From assembly GCA_944739405.2 (NCBI GenBank), contig OX123197.2, positions 53,668,047-53,732,046 on the forward strand: DNA of 64,000 bases, in the 5' to 3' direction. A model generated the notes under the pieces. It searched no databases and was not told the origin of the DNA. It worked only from the letters and a program-made list of their open reading frames with translations. A program made the translations under genes and the position numbers. The DNA comes from Euclidia mi (taxonomy: Eukaryota; Arthropoda; Insecta; Lepidoptera; Erebidae). This document shows, in pieces, positions 23,232 through 35,040 of the stretch; position 1 is the stretch's first letter; every line of letters starts with the position of its first letter.

Positions 23232-23275
23232 CGCATAGAACCTTTTCTGCGTTTTACTACCAGAACCCGTTACAG

Positions 23276-23292
23276 TGGCGCCCAACGTGGGG
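23276..23292 (+). promoter_or_regulatory. gypsy-1 primer-binding site, tRNA-Lys type
   Basis: TGGCGCCCAACGTGGGG begins one base after the LTR. It equals the classical primer site complementary to the 3' end of tRNA-Lys(1,2), including the TGG complementary to the CCA tail. It marks where minus-strand DNA synthesis starts. Confidence 0.9.
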
Positions 23293-23578
23293 TATTGTCT
23301 CGCTTTCCGTGCTCGAGTTCTCTTCTAGCAGGTCTCCATCATTGTTAGCGAGGAGGTGCGGCTACAGCGAACCGGTACGTATTGTTGTACTAATTATCTA
23401 CCTTTTAGTGTAACTACCTACTACGTACTAGTTCGCAAATTTGAATCTTAACGTTTTTCTAATTAGTCCTAACGGTCGAACTTTTACGCCTAATCGTAAA
23501 GTAGGCCATTTGGAAGGGCGGAACGCTTGCGCACTAAGTGTAGTGTGTAGTGTATACTTACGCGGTTATTCATACACC

Positions 23579-24925
23579 ATGGGCTCACACCCCATAAAAT
23601 ACTTCCTGCTAAACAAGAACGAGTTAGCTTACGAGGTCGCGATTAGAGGTGAGGAGCCGGCTACCTCTGTCCTAGGTCTGCGGAAGCAGCTCCCTAAATT
23701 ACTGGAAGCCATTCCAAATAATGACATTTTGGAGTCGGGTCTAGCCATAGCGGTGGACTTCGAGGGCGCTGGCGAGGCCGTCTCTGAGCTGGCCAAGCGA
23801 GTGAATTTATTAACCAATTCTTACGACGCGAACCTAGCTAGGAGGTCTACCGCACTGCACAACCACATTTTCCATAGACTCCGTAGGATGGAACGTCCTA
23901 CAGCGTATTCAAAACGAATAACCGAATTGTGCAGCCGGTTCGACAAGCTCTCGGCGGAGCTGTCCGCCATTGAACAATCAGGTGTTCGCTCAGCTGATGC
24001 TGTGGCTGAGGCCCAACCTGCGCCGTCTACCTCGACTCAGGCAGGGTTAGCCCCAGTGTTGCATTGCGAGCATTTGAGAGTTAGCGAACTGTCTAAGCTA
24101 AAATACGACGGTACGGGATGCGTCCGAGTGTTCCTACAACGCGTAACCGAATTCCAAACCGCGCGTAATCTACCTTCCACTAAAATTTTATCATATGCCT
24201 CCGAAATTTTCACCGGTAACGCACTTCACTGGTACCGCGGCCTAAAAGAATATTTCAATACATGGGAAGAACTTACCACTAAATTAATAGACGATTTCAC
24301 ACCGTACGATTATGACTACCGGTTATTAAATGAAATCCGCCGACGTACTCAAGGTGCCGAAACTATAATAATTTATCTCTCGATAATAAATCAGCTGTTC
24401 GCTAGGCTGTCACCGTCAAAGCGATTGTCCGAACGCGAAAAGTTAGACATCCTATTGCATAACATACGTCCATGCTACTCATTAGTGCTAGCTCCGTCAA
24501 TATCTTCAATAGACAGTATAGCAACACTGCAGACGTTATGTTTAAACTACGAACGGATGAAATGTTTGAACTCTCAATTCCGCGAACCGTATTACAGTAA
24601 CGACACGTTGGCACCAGACCTAGATTACAGTCACAAACCTAATAACCGAGCGCGAAATAATTCCTACAATAATTATCCCGTTGCTACTATAGAGGGTAAG
24701 TCCGGAAAACCCGAATACACTGAGAACAACGAACCTAGCAAACCAAAGTCTAAACCTAGCTCTGTCGCTCTAGTCACGTCCAAGTACTGCCCGCGCTGCC
24801 GTATCAATGATCACAGTTTGAATGAATGCAAACGCGATCGGTTTGCAATTTGCTTCAAGTGCGGCCGTAGGGATGTGACATTCCCTAACTGGCCGAACTG
24901 TAAATCGACGAAACCAAAAAACTAG
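23579..24925 (+). CDS. gag: gypsy-1 Gag
   Basis: About 448 aa from ATG 23579 (MGSHPIKYFLLNKNEL), chosen over the upstream open frame because of its better context ('caccatggg'). The capsid-like core contains KYDGTGCVRVFLQRVTEF, HWYRGLKEYFNTWEELTTKL and LNEIRRRTQG, typical of the Ty3/gypsy Gag (retrotrans_gag) fold. A C-terminal zinc knuckle CPRCRINDHSLNEC fits CX2CX4HX4C. A second (CFKCGRRDVTFPNWPNC) has lost its His spacing. Gag packages the element RNA in cytoplasmic particles. The frame is uninterrupted, ending at 24925. Confidence 0.88.
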   Translation: MGSHPIKYFLLNKNELAYEVAIRGEEPATSVLGLRKQLPKLLEAIPNNDILESGLAIAVDFEGAGEAVSELAKRVNLLTNSYDANLARRSTALHNHIFHRLRRMERPTAYSKRITELCSRFDKLSAELSAIEQSGVRSADAVAEAQPAPSTSTQAGLAPVLHCEHLRVSELSKLKYDGTGCVRVFLQRVTEFQTARNLPSTKILSYASEIFTGNALHWYRGLKEYFNTWEELTTKLIDDFTPYDYDYRLLNEIRRRTQGAETIIIYLSIINQLFARLSPSKRLSEREKLDILLHNIRPCYSLVLAPSISSIDSIATLQTLCLNYERMKCLNSQFREPYYSNDTLAPDLDYSHKPNNRARNNSYNNYPVATIEGKSGKPEYTENNEPSKPKSKPSSVALVTSKYCPRCRINDHSLNECKRDRFAICFKCGRRDVTFPNWPNCKSTKPKN

Positions 24926-25062
24926 TTGGTCAGGGTCGGGGCGTGTCAAAATCTAAATTAGGTTCTACAACCTATTCAACCAATTTTGACAAAGATTATT
25001 GGAGAAATTGGCTAAACACTCTAAAAGTGTTTTTAAAATTTCTCTAATTATTCCGTCGCCTC

Positions 25063-28000
25063 GATCCTGGATAATAAACCTAAAAATGACCTACGGCCCT
25101 ATGTTAACGTAACGATTAACAGTTTACCTATTTGTGGATTGCTCGATTCCGGTTCAGCCATTACAATTTTAGGTAACAACTCCCATCTGGAGGTAATTAC
25201 TAAAACCGGGTTAGAAATACAGCAGTGTCACAACACTAATTCCATTCGGACCGCGAATGGAAATATCTTGTTGCCGCGCGGTCTTATCAACTTACCCACT
25301 ACTTTTAATAATCAAACCCACTTATTGAAAGCTTATATTATTCCAGAAGTTACAAGTGATTTAATTTTAGGCATCGATTTCTGGAAACTATTTAAATTAC
25401 TGTCTAACCATATCGCATCCGTATGCATGTCTAAAACATTGCCGTGTAGTGTGTTAAGTGAAAATAAGCCGAGTAACACGAACGTATTGCAATCTTTTAG
25501 TGAGTTGAGTGAGTCACAACAAAGAACGGCTAAGTTAATTATAAAGCAATACGAGTCGATTTCTACTGAAAAAACCGGTTTAGGACAAACTCACTTAATA
25601 GAACATGCAATAGACACTGGCGATTTTGCGCCGATACGCCAAAGATATTATAGGTTACCACCGGCGAAATTAAAAATTATTATTGACGAATTAGACGAAA
25701 TGCTTGCATTGGGAGTGGTAGAAAAATGCGAAAGTCCGTGGTCGTCACCGATTTTACTAACGCCTAAGAAGAACGGTAAACTAAGGTTTTGTTTAGATAG
25801 TCGGAAACTTAATTCTATTACTAAAAAAGACGCGTACAAACTACCTTACGTATCCGAAATTTTAGACAACCTTAGGAACGCTAGATATTTAAGTAGTATA
25901 GACTTATCTAAGTCCTTTTGGTAGACGCCTCTTCGCGAATGTGATCGTGATAAGACTGCGTTCTATGTGCCTACTAGAGGAACATTTAGATTTGTGACTA
26001 TGCCGTTGGTTTAACGAATGCGCCTGTGACACAACAGCGTTTGGTGGATCACTTGTTTACGAACAGCCCTGAATTCGAAAACTCTGTATTCGTTTTCTTA
26101 GATGATATCGTTCTTATATCGCCATCTTTTAATGCTCATGTGTCACTATTAAATAAAGTATACGAAAAATTAAAATCGGCGAACCTTACAATAAACTTAG
26201 AAAAATCTAAATTCTTCCGTGATGAATTGAAGTAATTGGGCTACGTAGTAAACTCTAAAGGATTACAAGTAGACCCATGTAAGGTGGAAGCCATTCTTCA
26301 ATATGCTACGCCTAAGAATAAAAAAGAAGTCAAAAGGTTCTTAGGCATTGCATCAAGGTATCGGCGATTTATACCTAATTTTAGTACTATTGCCGGTCCT
26401 TTGAACAAACTTACTTCTACCGGTAAGAAAGCTGCACCATTCCAGTGGTCGGTGGAAGCTGATGACTCGTTTTGTAAACTAAAACAATTGTTAAGCTCCG
26501 CACCAATATTATCGTGTCCCGATTACGAGAAACCTTTTCAGGTTCACACAGATGCGAGTGCGAGTGGCATCGGTGGGTTGCTTACACAAGAAATAGATGG
26601 CATGGAACTACCAATCGCTTACATGAGTAGGTCACTAAATGCACAGGAACAAAACTACAGTATAACAGAACGGGAGACATTAGCAGTTCTAACAGCCCTC
26701 GAATATTGGCGCTGTTATTTAGATAACGGGTTAAAGTTCGTGGTGTATACTGACCATTCTGCACTGAAATGGTTCCTAAACTTGAGCAACCCGACTGGTA
26801 GATTAGCTCGGTGGTCGGTTCGTCTGTCAGCCTTTAACTTCGAAATAAAGCATCGGCGTGGCGCAGATAATATTATAGCCCATGCGTTATCACGATCCCT
26901 ACCTGTAAATATAATTAACGCGAATAATAATAACGTGAATGACCCTAATGTTGACACTGATCAATGGTATTCAGCGACCTACAATGGTTGTTTATCTTCG
27001 CCTAATGACTATCCAGACTATTCTACTAAAAATAATAAATTGTATCGTTTGATTAAATCTAGGTGTATGCTACGTAAGGAGTTCGAATGGAAAGAAGTAC
27101 TACCTTCTTCTGATCGAAATAATGCCATATTAGAAAACCATACAGAACCCACTTCGGGGCATTTCGGTATATTTAAAACTTACAAGCGCTTAGCACTGCG
27201 TTACTATTGGCCCAAAATGCACGATGACGTAGTTAAGTTCATAAATTCTTGCGACACTTGTATCGCGCACAAACATCAGAACCATGCACCATTGGGAACC
27301 ATGGGACGACCCAAAGTGTGTTCACGATCCTTCCAAACCATTAGTGTAGATTTGGCGGGGCCACTACCCGTCACAAGAAAACAAAACGCCTACATCTTCG
27401 TAGTAACTTGTTGTTTTAGTTAATACTGTCTACTTTTTCCTATCAGGCGCGCAACTGCTGAAATAATAACTAATATTTTGGAAGAAAAAATATTTTTAGT
27501 TCATGGTATACCATCTACAATTATATTGGACAATGGTAAACAGTTTGTCAGTGCTACTTTAAAAGCTATGTTGCGCAAGTACAAAATCCCTAATATTCAT
27601 TATACTCCTAAATATTCCCCACATGTCAATACGGTCGAACGCTATAATAAAACCATTGGTTCTACCTTAGCGGCGTTTGTAGGAAATGACCAGAGATTAT
27701 GCGACACTGTCCTACCTAAGGTGCAGTTTGCATTATATACTGCAGTTAATGAAGTCACGGGCTATACACCTAGTTTTTTAGTCTATGGACGTGAATTAGT
27801 TCCATGCGGCTAACACTATGTCGACACGGACGCTGATGATATAGTATACATACCTAGGGACAATACGCAGAAAACATAGGTCACTTATCAGGCATATTTG
27901 ACAAAGTTCAGGCACTCCTCATTCAACCTCATGCTAGGAATTCCCAAACGTATAATTTACGCCGTAAACCAGCTGAGTTTAATGTGGGAGACACTGTGTG

Positions 28001-28184
28001 GAAAAGGACTTTTTATCAGAGCGACAAGGATAAGTCCTTCTGTAAGAAACTAGCCCCTAAATTCGTGAAGTGCACAGTGATTAATAAAAAGTCGCCTCTC
28101 GTTTACGAGTTGTCGGACGCCTCTGGAAATTCTATTGGGTTTTGGTACATTAAGGACCTAAAACTTATACACTATGGTGCCTAA
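25063..28184 (+). pseudogene. pol: gypsy-1 Pol: protease, RT, RNase H, integrase (disabled)
   Basis: Protease: GLLDSGSAITILG. RT: VEKCESPWSSPILLTPKKNG, then FLDD (26095-26106, in place of YxDD), then KRFLGIASRYRRFIPNFS. RNase H: QVHTDASASGIGG and YTDHSALKWF. Integrase: His/Cys finger ending NSCDTCIAHK, then catalytic D in SVDLAG, D in LDNGKQF and E in NTVERYNK. C-terminal chromatin-proximal domain: NVGDTVWKRTF. Lesions: TAG 25922-25924, one-base deletion near 26007, TAA 26233-26235, TAA 27421-27423, TAA 27811-27813 and TAG near 27877. It would act in the particle, with integrase in the nucleus. Confidence 0.9.
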
Positions 28185-28315
28185 CTATTTGTTACAAACC
28201 GTAGAAGACTTTCCCTTCCTTCTCTCTATATGCCGTCTTAGCTTGGACAGTAGCGGACTCATAGACCTAACGCAGCTAGTCGGATTTTCCTTGTTAGCCA
28301 CGTAAAATCCTCTCC

Positions 28316-28330
28316 TAAGGCGGGCGGTAT
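28316..28330 (+). promoter_or_regulatory. gypsy-1 polypurine tract
   Basis: 'aaggcgggcggtat' immediately precedes the 3' LTR. A purine-rich run here primes plus-strand DNA. It is shorter and more interrupted than a canonical tract. Confidence 0.45.
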
Positions 28331-29070
28331 TGTAACGTATGTTCGGTACTTACCGCGTTGCGTCACAGTACCGCCCATACGCTCGGCCAATCAGAGAAAG
28401 CCATCGTCCGCGCTAGCAAAGCCTGACCAAATATGGTCATAAACGGACTCTCACCCTGAAGGAGGGCCCGGTATATAAAGGGGCCGACAGAGAGGCCGGC
28501 ACCGCTACTCTAACGTCGCTTCTACTACCTACCTACTATAACTAAGCGTACCTACTGACCCTACGTCGTATCTACGTGTATCCTGGTCCCAGCTACGGGT
28601 AAGCACTACATTTACTGCGTTAGCGTACTGCCCATCTCTCTACCTGCTAGCTGAGGCCGGATGACGCCGCCTGCCTGACTCTATTGGTTGTGGCTCTCCT
28701 AATGCTGCTTTCCTTCAGGTTCCAGGTTCACCTTAAGACTCCGGGCTAAGCTCTCTATACCGCTACACTTCCCTGTATCGTCCTCGGTGTCACCTCTGCC
28801 GAAAAGTCTGGCCTGCCCTGCTCATCGCACTCAGACCGCCAACGCCTGCCAGCTGAACCAACGGCCTGCGAGGGTCTGCCCGCTACGCGCAGCCCTATAA
28901 GCAACCTGCCCTGCACACTACCGGAGGGAACAGCGTGGGAGACTGCAGCCCTTGGTGTTCAGGCCAGTGTCGTGTTGTTGGTCGGTCATACTCGGCATAG
29001 AAAGTGAGACAATACTCGGCAAATAAACGCAAAGAACCTTTTCTGCGTTTTACTACCAGAACCCGTTACA
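28331..29070 (+). repeat. gypsy-1 3' LTR
   Basis: 740 bases, partner of 22536-23274, followed by the target duplication AAGT (29071-29074). Confidence 0.95.
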
Positions 29071-29074
29071 AAGT

Positions 29075-29212
29075 GTCAAATTAATTGTAAAATACACCTA
29101 CCTTTAGTCTCTGCACCACCCTAAGGTAGACTGGCGGAAAATGCCTAAGGCATCTTGTATACGCATTGTGTAAATAAAGTTTTAAAATAAATAAATAACA
29201 GTGGTTTACAAC
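29075..29212 (+). repeat. LINE family A, copy 2: terminal 3' UTR and tail
   Basis: The final segment of the host LINE lies beyond gypsy-1. It includes the conserved ATGCC...GGCAT stem (29141-29153) and 'aataaagtttt', and ends in AAATAAATAA repeats. It resembles the 3' UTR of the minus copy (16692-16800). Confidence 0.75.
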
Positions 29213-30500
29213 TATTTATAGCTATTTGACTTTACTCAGGCAAAATATTTAAAAACCATTTAATTTTCACGTAATAGCATTTGTATCCATTTAGAATGAC
29301 CCAAAGTTAATACAAATAGGAAATATAGACAGTCACCAAACTTTTATCTCCATTAGAGCAAAGATAAAATATTCGTAGTAGAATATACTATATCCGAAAG
29401 TGTATTCGTGCCTGAATTTGTTTTACGTTCTATAATTACTTGTCATGTGTAATCTTATTTTTAATACCTGCTGGGGTAGACATCGAGATCACTTTGACCA
29501 TCCCGCACTGGGTATGGATTATATACTTAGAGACATAGAAATAGAAAATGAATAAAAACTGATTTTCATAATTGTTGCTTTTTATTTATCAATATTATAG
29601 TCCACTATCAAGCTCCCAGATTTTTAATAATAATTTATTCTTTACCTTCGAAGATTTAAATGAACCTTAACTCGATTGATATAACTTACTTGAAGTTTAA
29701 AAGTTATATAATAGTTACGTATTATTATTTACTAGAACTTTAGGTCATCTGGATAATCTAATTATTATATTATTATACAAGTTTTGTGAGTAAATAAATA
29801 TCAAAAATCTTTTTTAGTATGAAAAAGTCAAAGCTAAGTATTTTGTTGTTAACCACTTATTTCGAATATAACAATATAACATATTTGTTATACTCAAAAT
29901 ACTAAAAAGACTAGGATATGTTTATTTCATGTCGGGTCTGGGTCACAAATGACAGTTCTCCTTTACAATTAAGTAACCCGCATCTAGACGTTCCCAATGA
30001 TGCTAGCAAAATCGTCTGTCCACCCTCCGCATCATTAAATAATTTAGATTATATTTTATACATCATTTTAAAAATATTTTAATAATGTATTTATACCTAT
30101 AAACCCTTACACATAATAAGTTAAATATAAATCAATTCACCGCTTCCAACAGCGAAGTTGAAAATTTACATTAAAAGCCATACGCTTTTAAATACGTTGA
30201 AATCAATCTGAAACACGTGGAAAGCAGAACAAAAGCCATGAACAACAGCTATAGATTGAGTTACCCGGTATCTTATTTATTGGTTTATGTACGAAACCCG
30301 ATAAACCACTGTGAAGAATGTCGGTATCTAAATATAGATTCAGATGAACACATATACTATACGATGTATGGGAGTGAGAGCATGTATTGTTATATCTTGA
30401 CTCATATTTTTGGTACGTCCAATACTAGTTCGATATATTATTCAGTAAAAAGTACATATTGTATAATCAAGTATTTATTACCAAGTAAGCAGTATTAACC
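29213..30500. other. AT-rich intergenic DNA, little recognisable
   Basis: About 1.3 kb with no supported gene. At 29920-29980 a short repeat ('cgggtctgggtcac', 'gacagttctccttta') is the inverted relative of 15655-15725. The ORF at 30217-30498 has no recognisable domain. Confidence 0.4.
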
Positions 30501-30736
30501 AGATCGTCGGTCAACCTTGCGGGAGGCCTACCCCTGCTGCGTCGTTCGGTACGTGGTCACCACTCGAGAACCCGCCTGCCCCAACGGCCATCGGTTCTTC
30601 GCGCTATGTGGTGAACCCACGATCTGGTTAAGATCGCGGGAAGCGGTTGGATCCGCGCGGCTCAAAATTGGTCAGTGTGGAGAACCTTGGGGAAGGTCTA
30701 TGTCCAACAGTGGACGTCTTAGGCTGACATGATGAA
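30501..30736 (+). repeat. Lepidopteran dispersed repeat / RTE-type LINE 3' scrap
   Basis: This includes 'ggtcaccactcgagaac', 'ccccaacggccatcggttct' and 'gggaagcggttggatccg', then 'gaaccttggggaaggtctat' and 'ccaacagtggacgtcttagg'. I recognise the last part as the common 3' terminus of a lepidopteran RTE-type LINE ('...tatgtccagcagtggacg...'). Confidence 0.6.
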
Positions 30737-31033
30737 GCAGTATTACAACCGTGAGGTGACGGATTAAGAATATAAAACACTGGCCAATTTCATTCCGTGG
30801 ATGTATTCAAAGGCGACTAAGGTATACATGAAGAGAATAGTATCTTTGCAAAGCGAAGGAAAACTTGACATCAAACCTTGTGCCAACCCGTCTGGCCAGC
30901 GTTGTTTAGTAGATGGAAGACTGGATAGCTTTTGTACCCTGTCTTCCCCCGTAAGGCATCTTTGGTCGGCAGTCGGGGTGACTTTTGGTAGTAACACCAT
31001 AAACTCCAGGTCTAATTTCTCCCAAAGCCAGAC

Positions 31034-31084
31034 ACCCGAAGGAATTTTTCACCTCGTGTAACGAGGTGAAAAATTCCTTCGGGT
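31034..31084. repeat. 23-bp perfect palindrome with 5-base loop
   Basis: 31034-31056 and 31062-31084 are exact reverse complements around 'tgtaa'. It is flanked on the left by apparently unrelated sequence and is not associated with a gene end. Confidence 0.85.
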
Positions 31085-31395
31085 TTCTGTTCTCGTGTCA
31101 AAAGGCTCACAATTAACGAGACGTGTTGGATTTACGATAGCCTCTCAGGCGGCGACGTCATTACTTGACGTAAATAATTATTTATTTTGAGAACATTATG
31201 GAGAACTTTTAGATATGAATATTTACCTTCATCGCTAAGCAAGACACCATAACAAGTCAGTCTTACACCCTGTCACAATAACAAACCTTTTCAACGAGTT
31301 CTTTATTTCAATATCTAACACGTCACAGACTGGTATTTCTAAATACAATCGAACACAAACAATCACAAATAATAAAAGTATTTTTTTACATCCTT
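31085..31395. other. AT-rich non-coding stretch, nothing supported
   Basis: No gene, repeat array or transposon terminus recognised in these 310 bases. Confidence 0.4.
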
Positions 31396-32560
31396 GTAGG
31401 AATCTGAAGCTAATAGAACCCTCAATTCACTAAATAACAAAAAACCGGTAGGTTACGATGGAATATCGAGATTGAATCTTAAATCCTGTGCTATGTCAAT
31501 ATCATCAGTTATGTGTTATTTAGTTAATATTTCTTTCTTTCATGGAACTTACCCTGAAGATACGAAATTAGCTATACAACAGATGCCAGTGTGTAGAAAT
31601 TGCTCACATAAACAATAAATCGATGCTGATATCTTACAGATCTCAATTCTTAAAGATTTCTCGTGGCGTGCCTCAGGGTGGCATACTGGGCCCTTTACTA
31701 TTTTTAATATATATCAACGAACTTCCCAAAGTTACTCCATATAAATGAGTAATGTTTGCCGACGATGTATCTATAGCTATACACAAAACAGATGACACTA
31801 TAAAGCATGAAAATAATGTTACTTCGACAATCAACAATATAGTAACATGGCTTTCACAATATGGCTTGCAAGTGAATTTTCAAAACCTTAGTATCTACAG
31901 TTTACAAATTTTATGCAAAAACCACAATCCCTTAAACTAACATATGGAGGTGAAGAAATACAACAAAATTCATCTATAAAATTGTTAGGTCTTATATTAG
32001 ACGAGCACTGCAATTGGAAACAGGATATTGATGCGGTTTGTAAAAATCTAAATAGATTTGTTTATGCACTTAGGCAGCTAAAGAAGAATTCAGACACATA
32101 CACAGCTTTGACTGCTTATCACGGTCACGTAAGCTCTGTATTAAAATACGGTTTACTGTTATGGAGTAACTCAAGAGATATCAAAAGGGCATTCATTATG
32201 CAAAAGAAGTTGCATTAGGGCGATATGTGGCGTGGAACCTTTAGAGTAATGTAGACCTCTATTTAAAAATCTTAATGTGTTGATTTTAGTGTCTGTATAC
32301 ATATTAGAAATAGGAATATTTGTAAGAACTAAAAAACATTTCTTTAACAAAGTAAGTGAAAATTCTAAATATGCACACAGAGACCCCACAAAGTTAAAGG
32401 TGGAGTCATGTAATAGCACTTTTCTTTTCACCATAAAAATTGATTCATAGCTTCTATCAAAGTCTATAATCATATTCCACGCCCAAAACGAGAACTTCCT
32501 CTTACCCAATATAAAAGGCGATTGAAGCTTTGGCCCATCGAAAACTGTTTTTACACGTTA
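31396..32560 (+). pseudogene. Degenerate LINE reverse transcriptase (third LINE family)
   Basis: RT pieces are readable across several frames: NNKKPVGYDGISRLNL, then SRGVPQGGILGPLLFLIYIN, FADDVS (31755-31772), KLLGLILDEHCNWKQDID and SVLKYGLLLWSNSRDIKRAF. It ends with a Cys-containing C-terminal AICGVEPLE-type block. Between about 31612 and 31640 a stretch covering part of the palm is missing, and several stops are present. The FADD-plus-ICG C-terminus is a style seen in insect Jockey-group LINEs; I cannot place it more finely. Confidence 0.7.
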
Positions 32561-33054
32561 CAGGAATTTCTAAATTAATAAAATAATAATATTGTATTAT
32601 GTAATATAATGATGAGTAAATTGAAAATAATTATAAATGTAATTCACTATTTTTAAATATCTATCTCAATGTTACAATATTATGAATAACAATACTACGT
32701 TTAAAATTATTATGTTGACATTGTCTATTTACCAAGCAAGTTTTCTGTTGTTAATATAAATTGTGTTTATTTACGTTTCAATTTACATTTAAATAATATG
32801 TTTGAAAGTAACAATAAATCATACAGTCATCTCATCATAACTTTCGCATGCCTACTGAGGGCGAGATATGTTATGGAAAAATAATAATATAACATCTTTT
32901 TAACCAGATCTCTAGGAATAAAGATTTCATCATCATCAATTTCATCAAGTGATATTAACAATTTATTACACACATAACTTGTAATTTGTACACCGTGAAT
33001 TCGAACCCCTTTGCGTAGCAGTCTGTCAGTCCCTGCCAGTTCTGCCCTTTCACA

Positions 33055-33180
33055 TAATAATATACGTACATAAACTCACGCCTTTTTCCCGTCGGGTTAA
33101 GCCGAGACAAAAGAACGCCACTTGCTTCTATCCTTACAAACATCACGCACTTCCTCTACACTCATTACTCTTTTTAAAAT
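33055..33180 (-). repeat. SINE-like lepidopteran repeat fragment
   Basis: This contains 'actcacgcctttttcccgtc', 'cgccacttgcttctatcctt' and 'cacgcacttcctctacactc', a module I recognise from lepidopteran SINEs. The region 32561-33054 before it holds only AT-rich sequence. Confidence 0.5.
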
Positions 33181-33449
33181 AATACCTATTATTTCATTAA
33201 TTACCGTTATGAGTTAGTTTCCTAGTTCAATGTCTAAGCATACCTTCTCCATACCTTCGGCTATTACAATACGAGTAGCATTCAAACGATTCGCGGTCCC
33301 GTCGCTTAATAAGTTGAGAGATATCGATCAATTACCAGCGGTCAGTGTGTAGCCAGCCTTACACCGACAAATATCCATAATTATATGTACTCGTATTAAT
33401 AACAATCTAACTGAAGTAATGAGATAAAGTCAAAGTAATGTTTTTATAG

Positions 33450-33653
33450 ATTTACGCCTTTATCCCCGAAGGGTTAGGCAGAGGTGTAATACCACATTTC
33501 GCCATGATTTTTAAGTCCCACGTGATAGACACATCACCAGACTCCGTCCTGTAACTGAGAATTCGGTAAAACCCAGTAACACTTTTGCCCGACCCGGAAA
33601 TCGAACCTGGGACCAGCAGTCACATACGCTATCCACTGGACCACGGAGGCGAC
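33450..33653 (-). repeat. tRNA-derived SINE, copy 2
   Basis: Same family as 13316-13544. On the minus strand it shows 'ccgtggtccagtggatagcg', then a better box B ('ggttcgatttccggg'), then 'gggttttaccgaattctc' and 'ctctgcctaacccttcgggg'. This copy's box B is closest to the tRNA consensus of the four. Confidence 0.8.
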
Positions 33654-35040
33654 TAAAATCAAATTATTTATTTGTGAAGCGACGGAAAGCTCGACATGAA
33701 ACCCTACGACATAATATAACCCTAAGCGTGGTATAGTAGACCAAATTCTCTTATCGATACACATTGTTACTGTGACACAAATTAGGGGCGGCCTATCTCT
33801 AGCAGTGGATTGCAAAAGGCTGTACTCACCTTTGACCCTCATATCTAACCTGTCACGTAAGATTAAAGCCTAACCATTAAATGCTCGTCTATTTTCAGAC
33901 GCCAAAGTAAATTAGTGGGCAATATCAAATTATATTTAAATATCCGTCATTTGTAATAGTAAATACCTAACAAATCTCATGATAAATGAATGTGGCTTTC
34001 AGCCATGTTAAAACATTAATATTACAAAACACTAATTACGCCAACCCTGTCGAAACACAGATGAACAATTTTCATCAAAGTCCAATTTCAATTGCTAATA
34101 CATTTAGCATTTGTAATATGAAACGACTGAGTCAGTCGATACATTATTGATACAAAGCACATTTAGCACAATGATTGCAGCAGTTTTAATAAACTATTTA
34201 GTTTTGCTAACGATATTAACTTATCTTTAAAGAAGAATTATCTTGTTGTAGCACAAATAAAAATTTGCATCATCATCATAATAAATTTTACAAAAAACAC
34301 TTGTCATTCTGAACGACTCATCATCACAGAGCCTAAACCATTTCATCGGGAAATATCAATGTTTGACAGTGGAAGGTATTTTAAACTAGACCTCAAAGGG
34401 TGAAAATAGGGGGTGAAGTCGAGTTGTATGAATAACCAATAATTTCATAGCAAGCTTATTTAAGTATCCTGTAAATGATTTTGAAAAATCTTCCTGGGTG
34501 CCTACGCCATAGAAGGAACCTGCTGCCAAATATCAGGGTTTTCAAGGCTCCGCGATGGCTAAAATGATGTGAGGCATGATTTAAAGTTAATCATAAGTTG
34601 ACATTACTATGAAAAGGCGATGATGTTCTGAAAGGCTTTTAATATTGCCAAGTGAAATATAAAATTAATCTTTTAATATAAATGTATACCATAATTAAAA
34701 TGAGCAAACCACTTATCGCAGTTTTGAGGTTTCGATATTTCAGCACTGTTGCAAGCACCATAGTCACGGACGTACTGATAACTATTTAAAGTTTTTAACA
34801 TTTCAATTAAATACCACCAATAAAGAATTATATTGTTTTTGTATTTTATTGCTATTCTTGTGGTCTTTAAGAGTAATTTTAAATTATCTTTTGGAGATAA
34901 TACTATACCATTCTCTTTCGATGATGATTTGCAAAAGTGCCGAATTTACGGATTCAATATAGTTGTATTTTCACAACTATATTTCAAGAACCTGTAAAAG
35001 GAAGGACAATTAAAATCTTAATCATTATGTTGTTCATAGT
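33654..35040. other. AT-rich intergenic DNA, nothing supported
   Basis: No gene. Fragments such as 'cctcaaagggtgaaaatagg' (34391-34410) have the flavour of dispersed lepidopteran repeats, but I could not define an element. Confidence 0.4.

Larger units (their letters stand above)
22536..23274 (+). repeat. gypsy-1 5' LTR
   Basis: 739 bases, bounded by TGTAAC and GTTACA, matched by 28331-29070. It contains a TATA box (22677-22686) and a polyadenylation signal (23226-23231), so U3, R and U5 are all present. It is GC-richer than its surroundings. Confidence 0.95.
22536..29070 (+). mobile_element. gypsy-1: complete Ty3/gypsy LTR retrotransposon
   Basis: Order: 5' LTR, tRNA-Lys primer site, gag, protease, RT, RNase H, integrase, purine tract, 3' LTR. 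The LTRs begin TGTAACG and end CGTTACA. I count about 23 substitutions and one indel between the LTRs, roughly 3%. Integrase follows RNase H, as in Ty3/gypsy. No envelope-like ORF is present. A tRNA-Lys primer site is known for Osvaldo- and gypsy-like insect elements. I lean to an Osvaldo-like relative, which is inference. Pol has at least five inactivating mutations. Confidence 0.93.
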
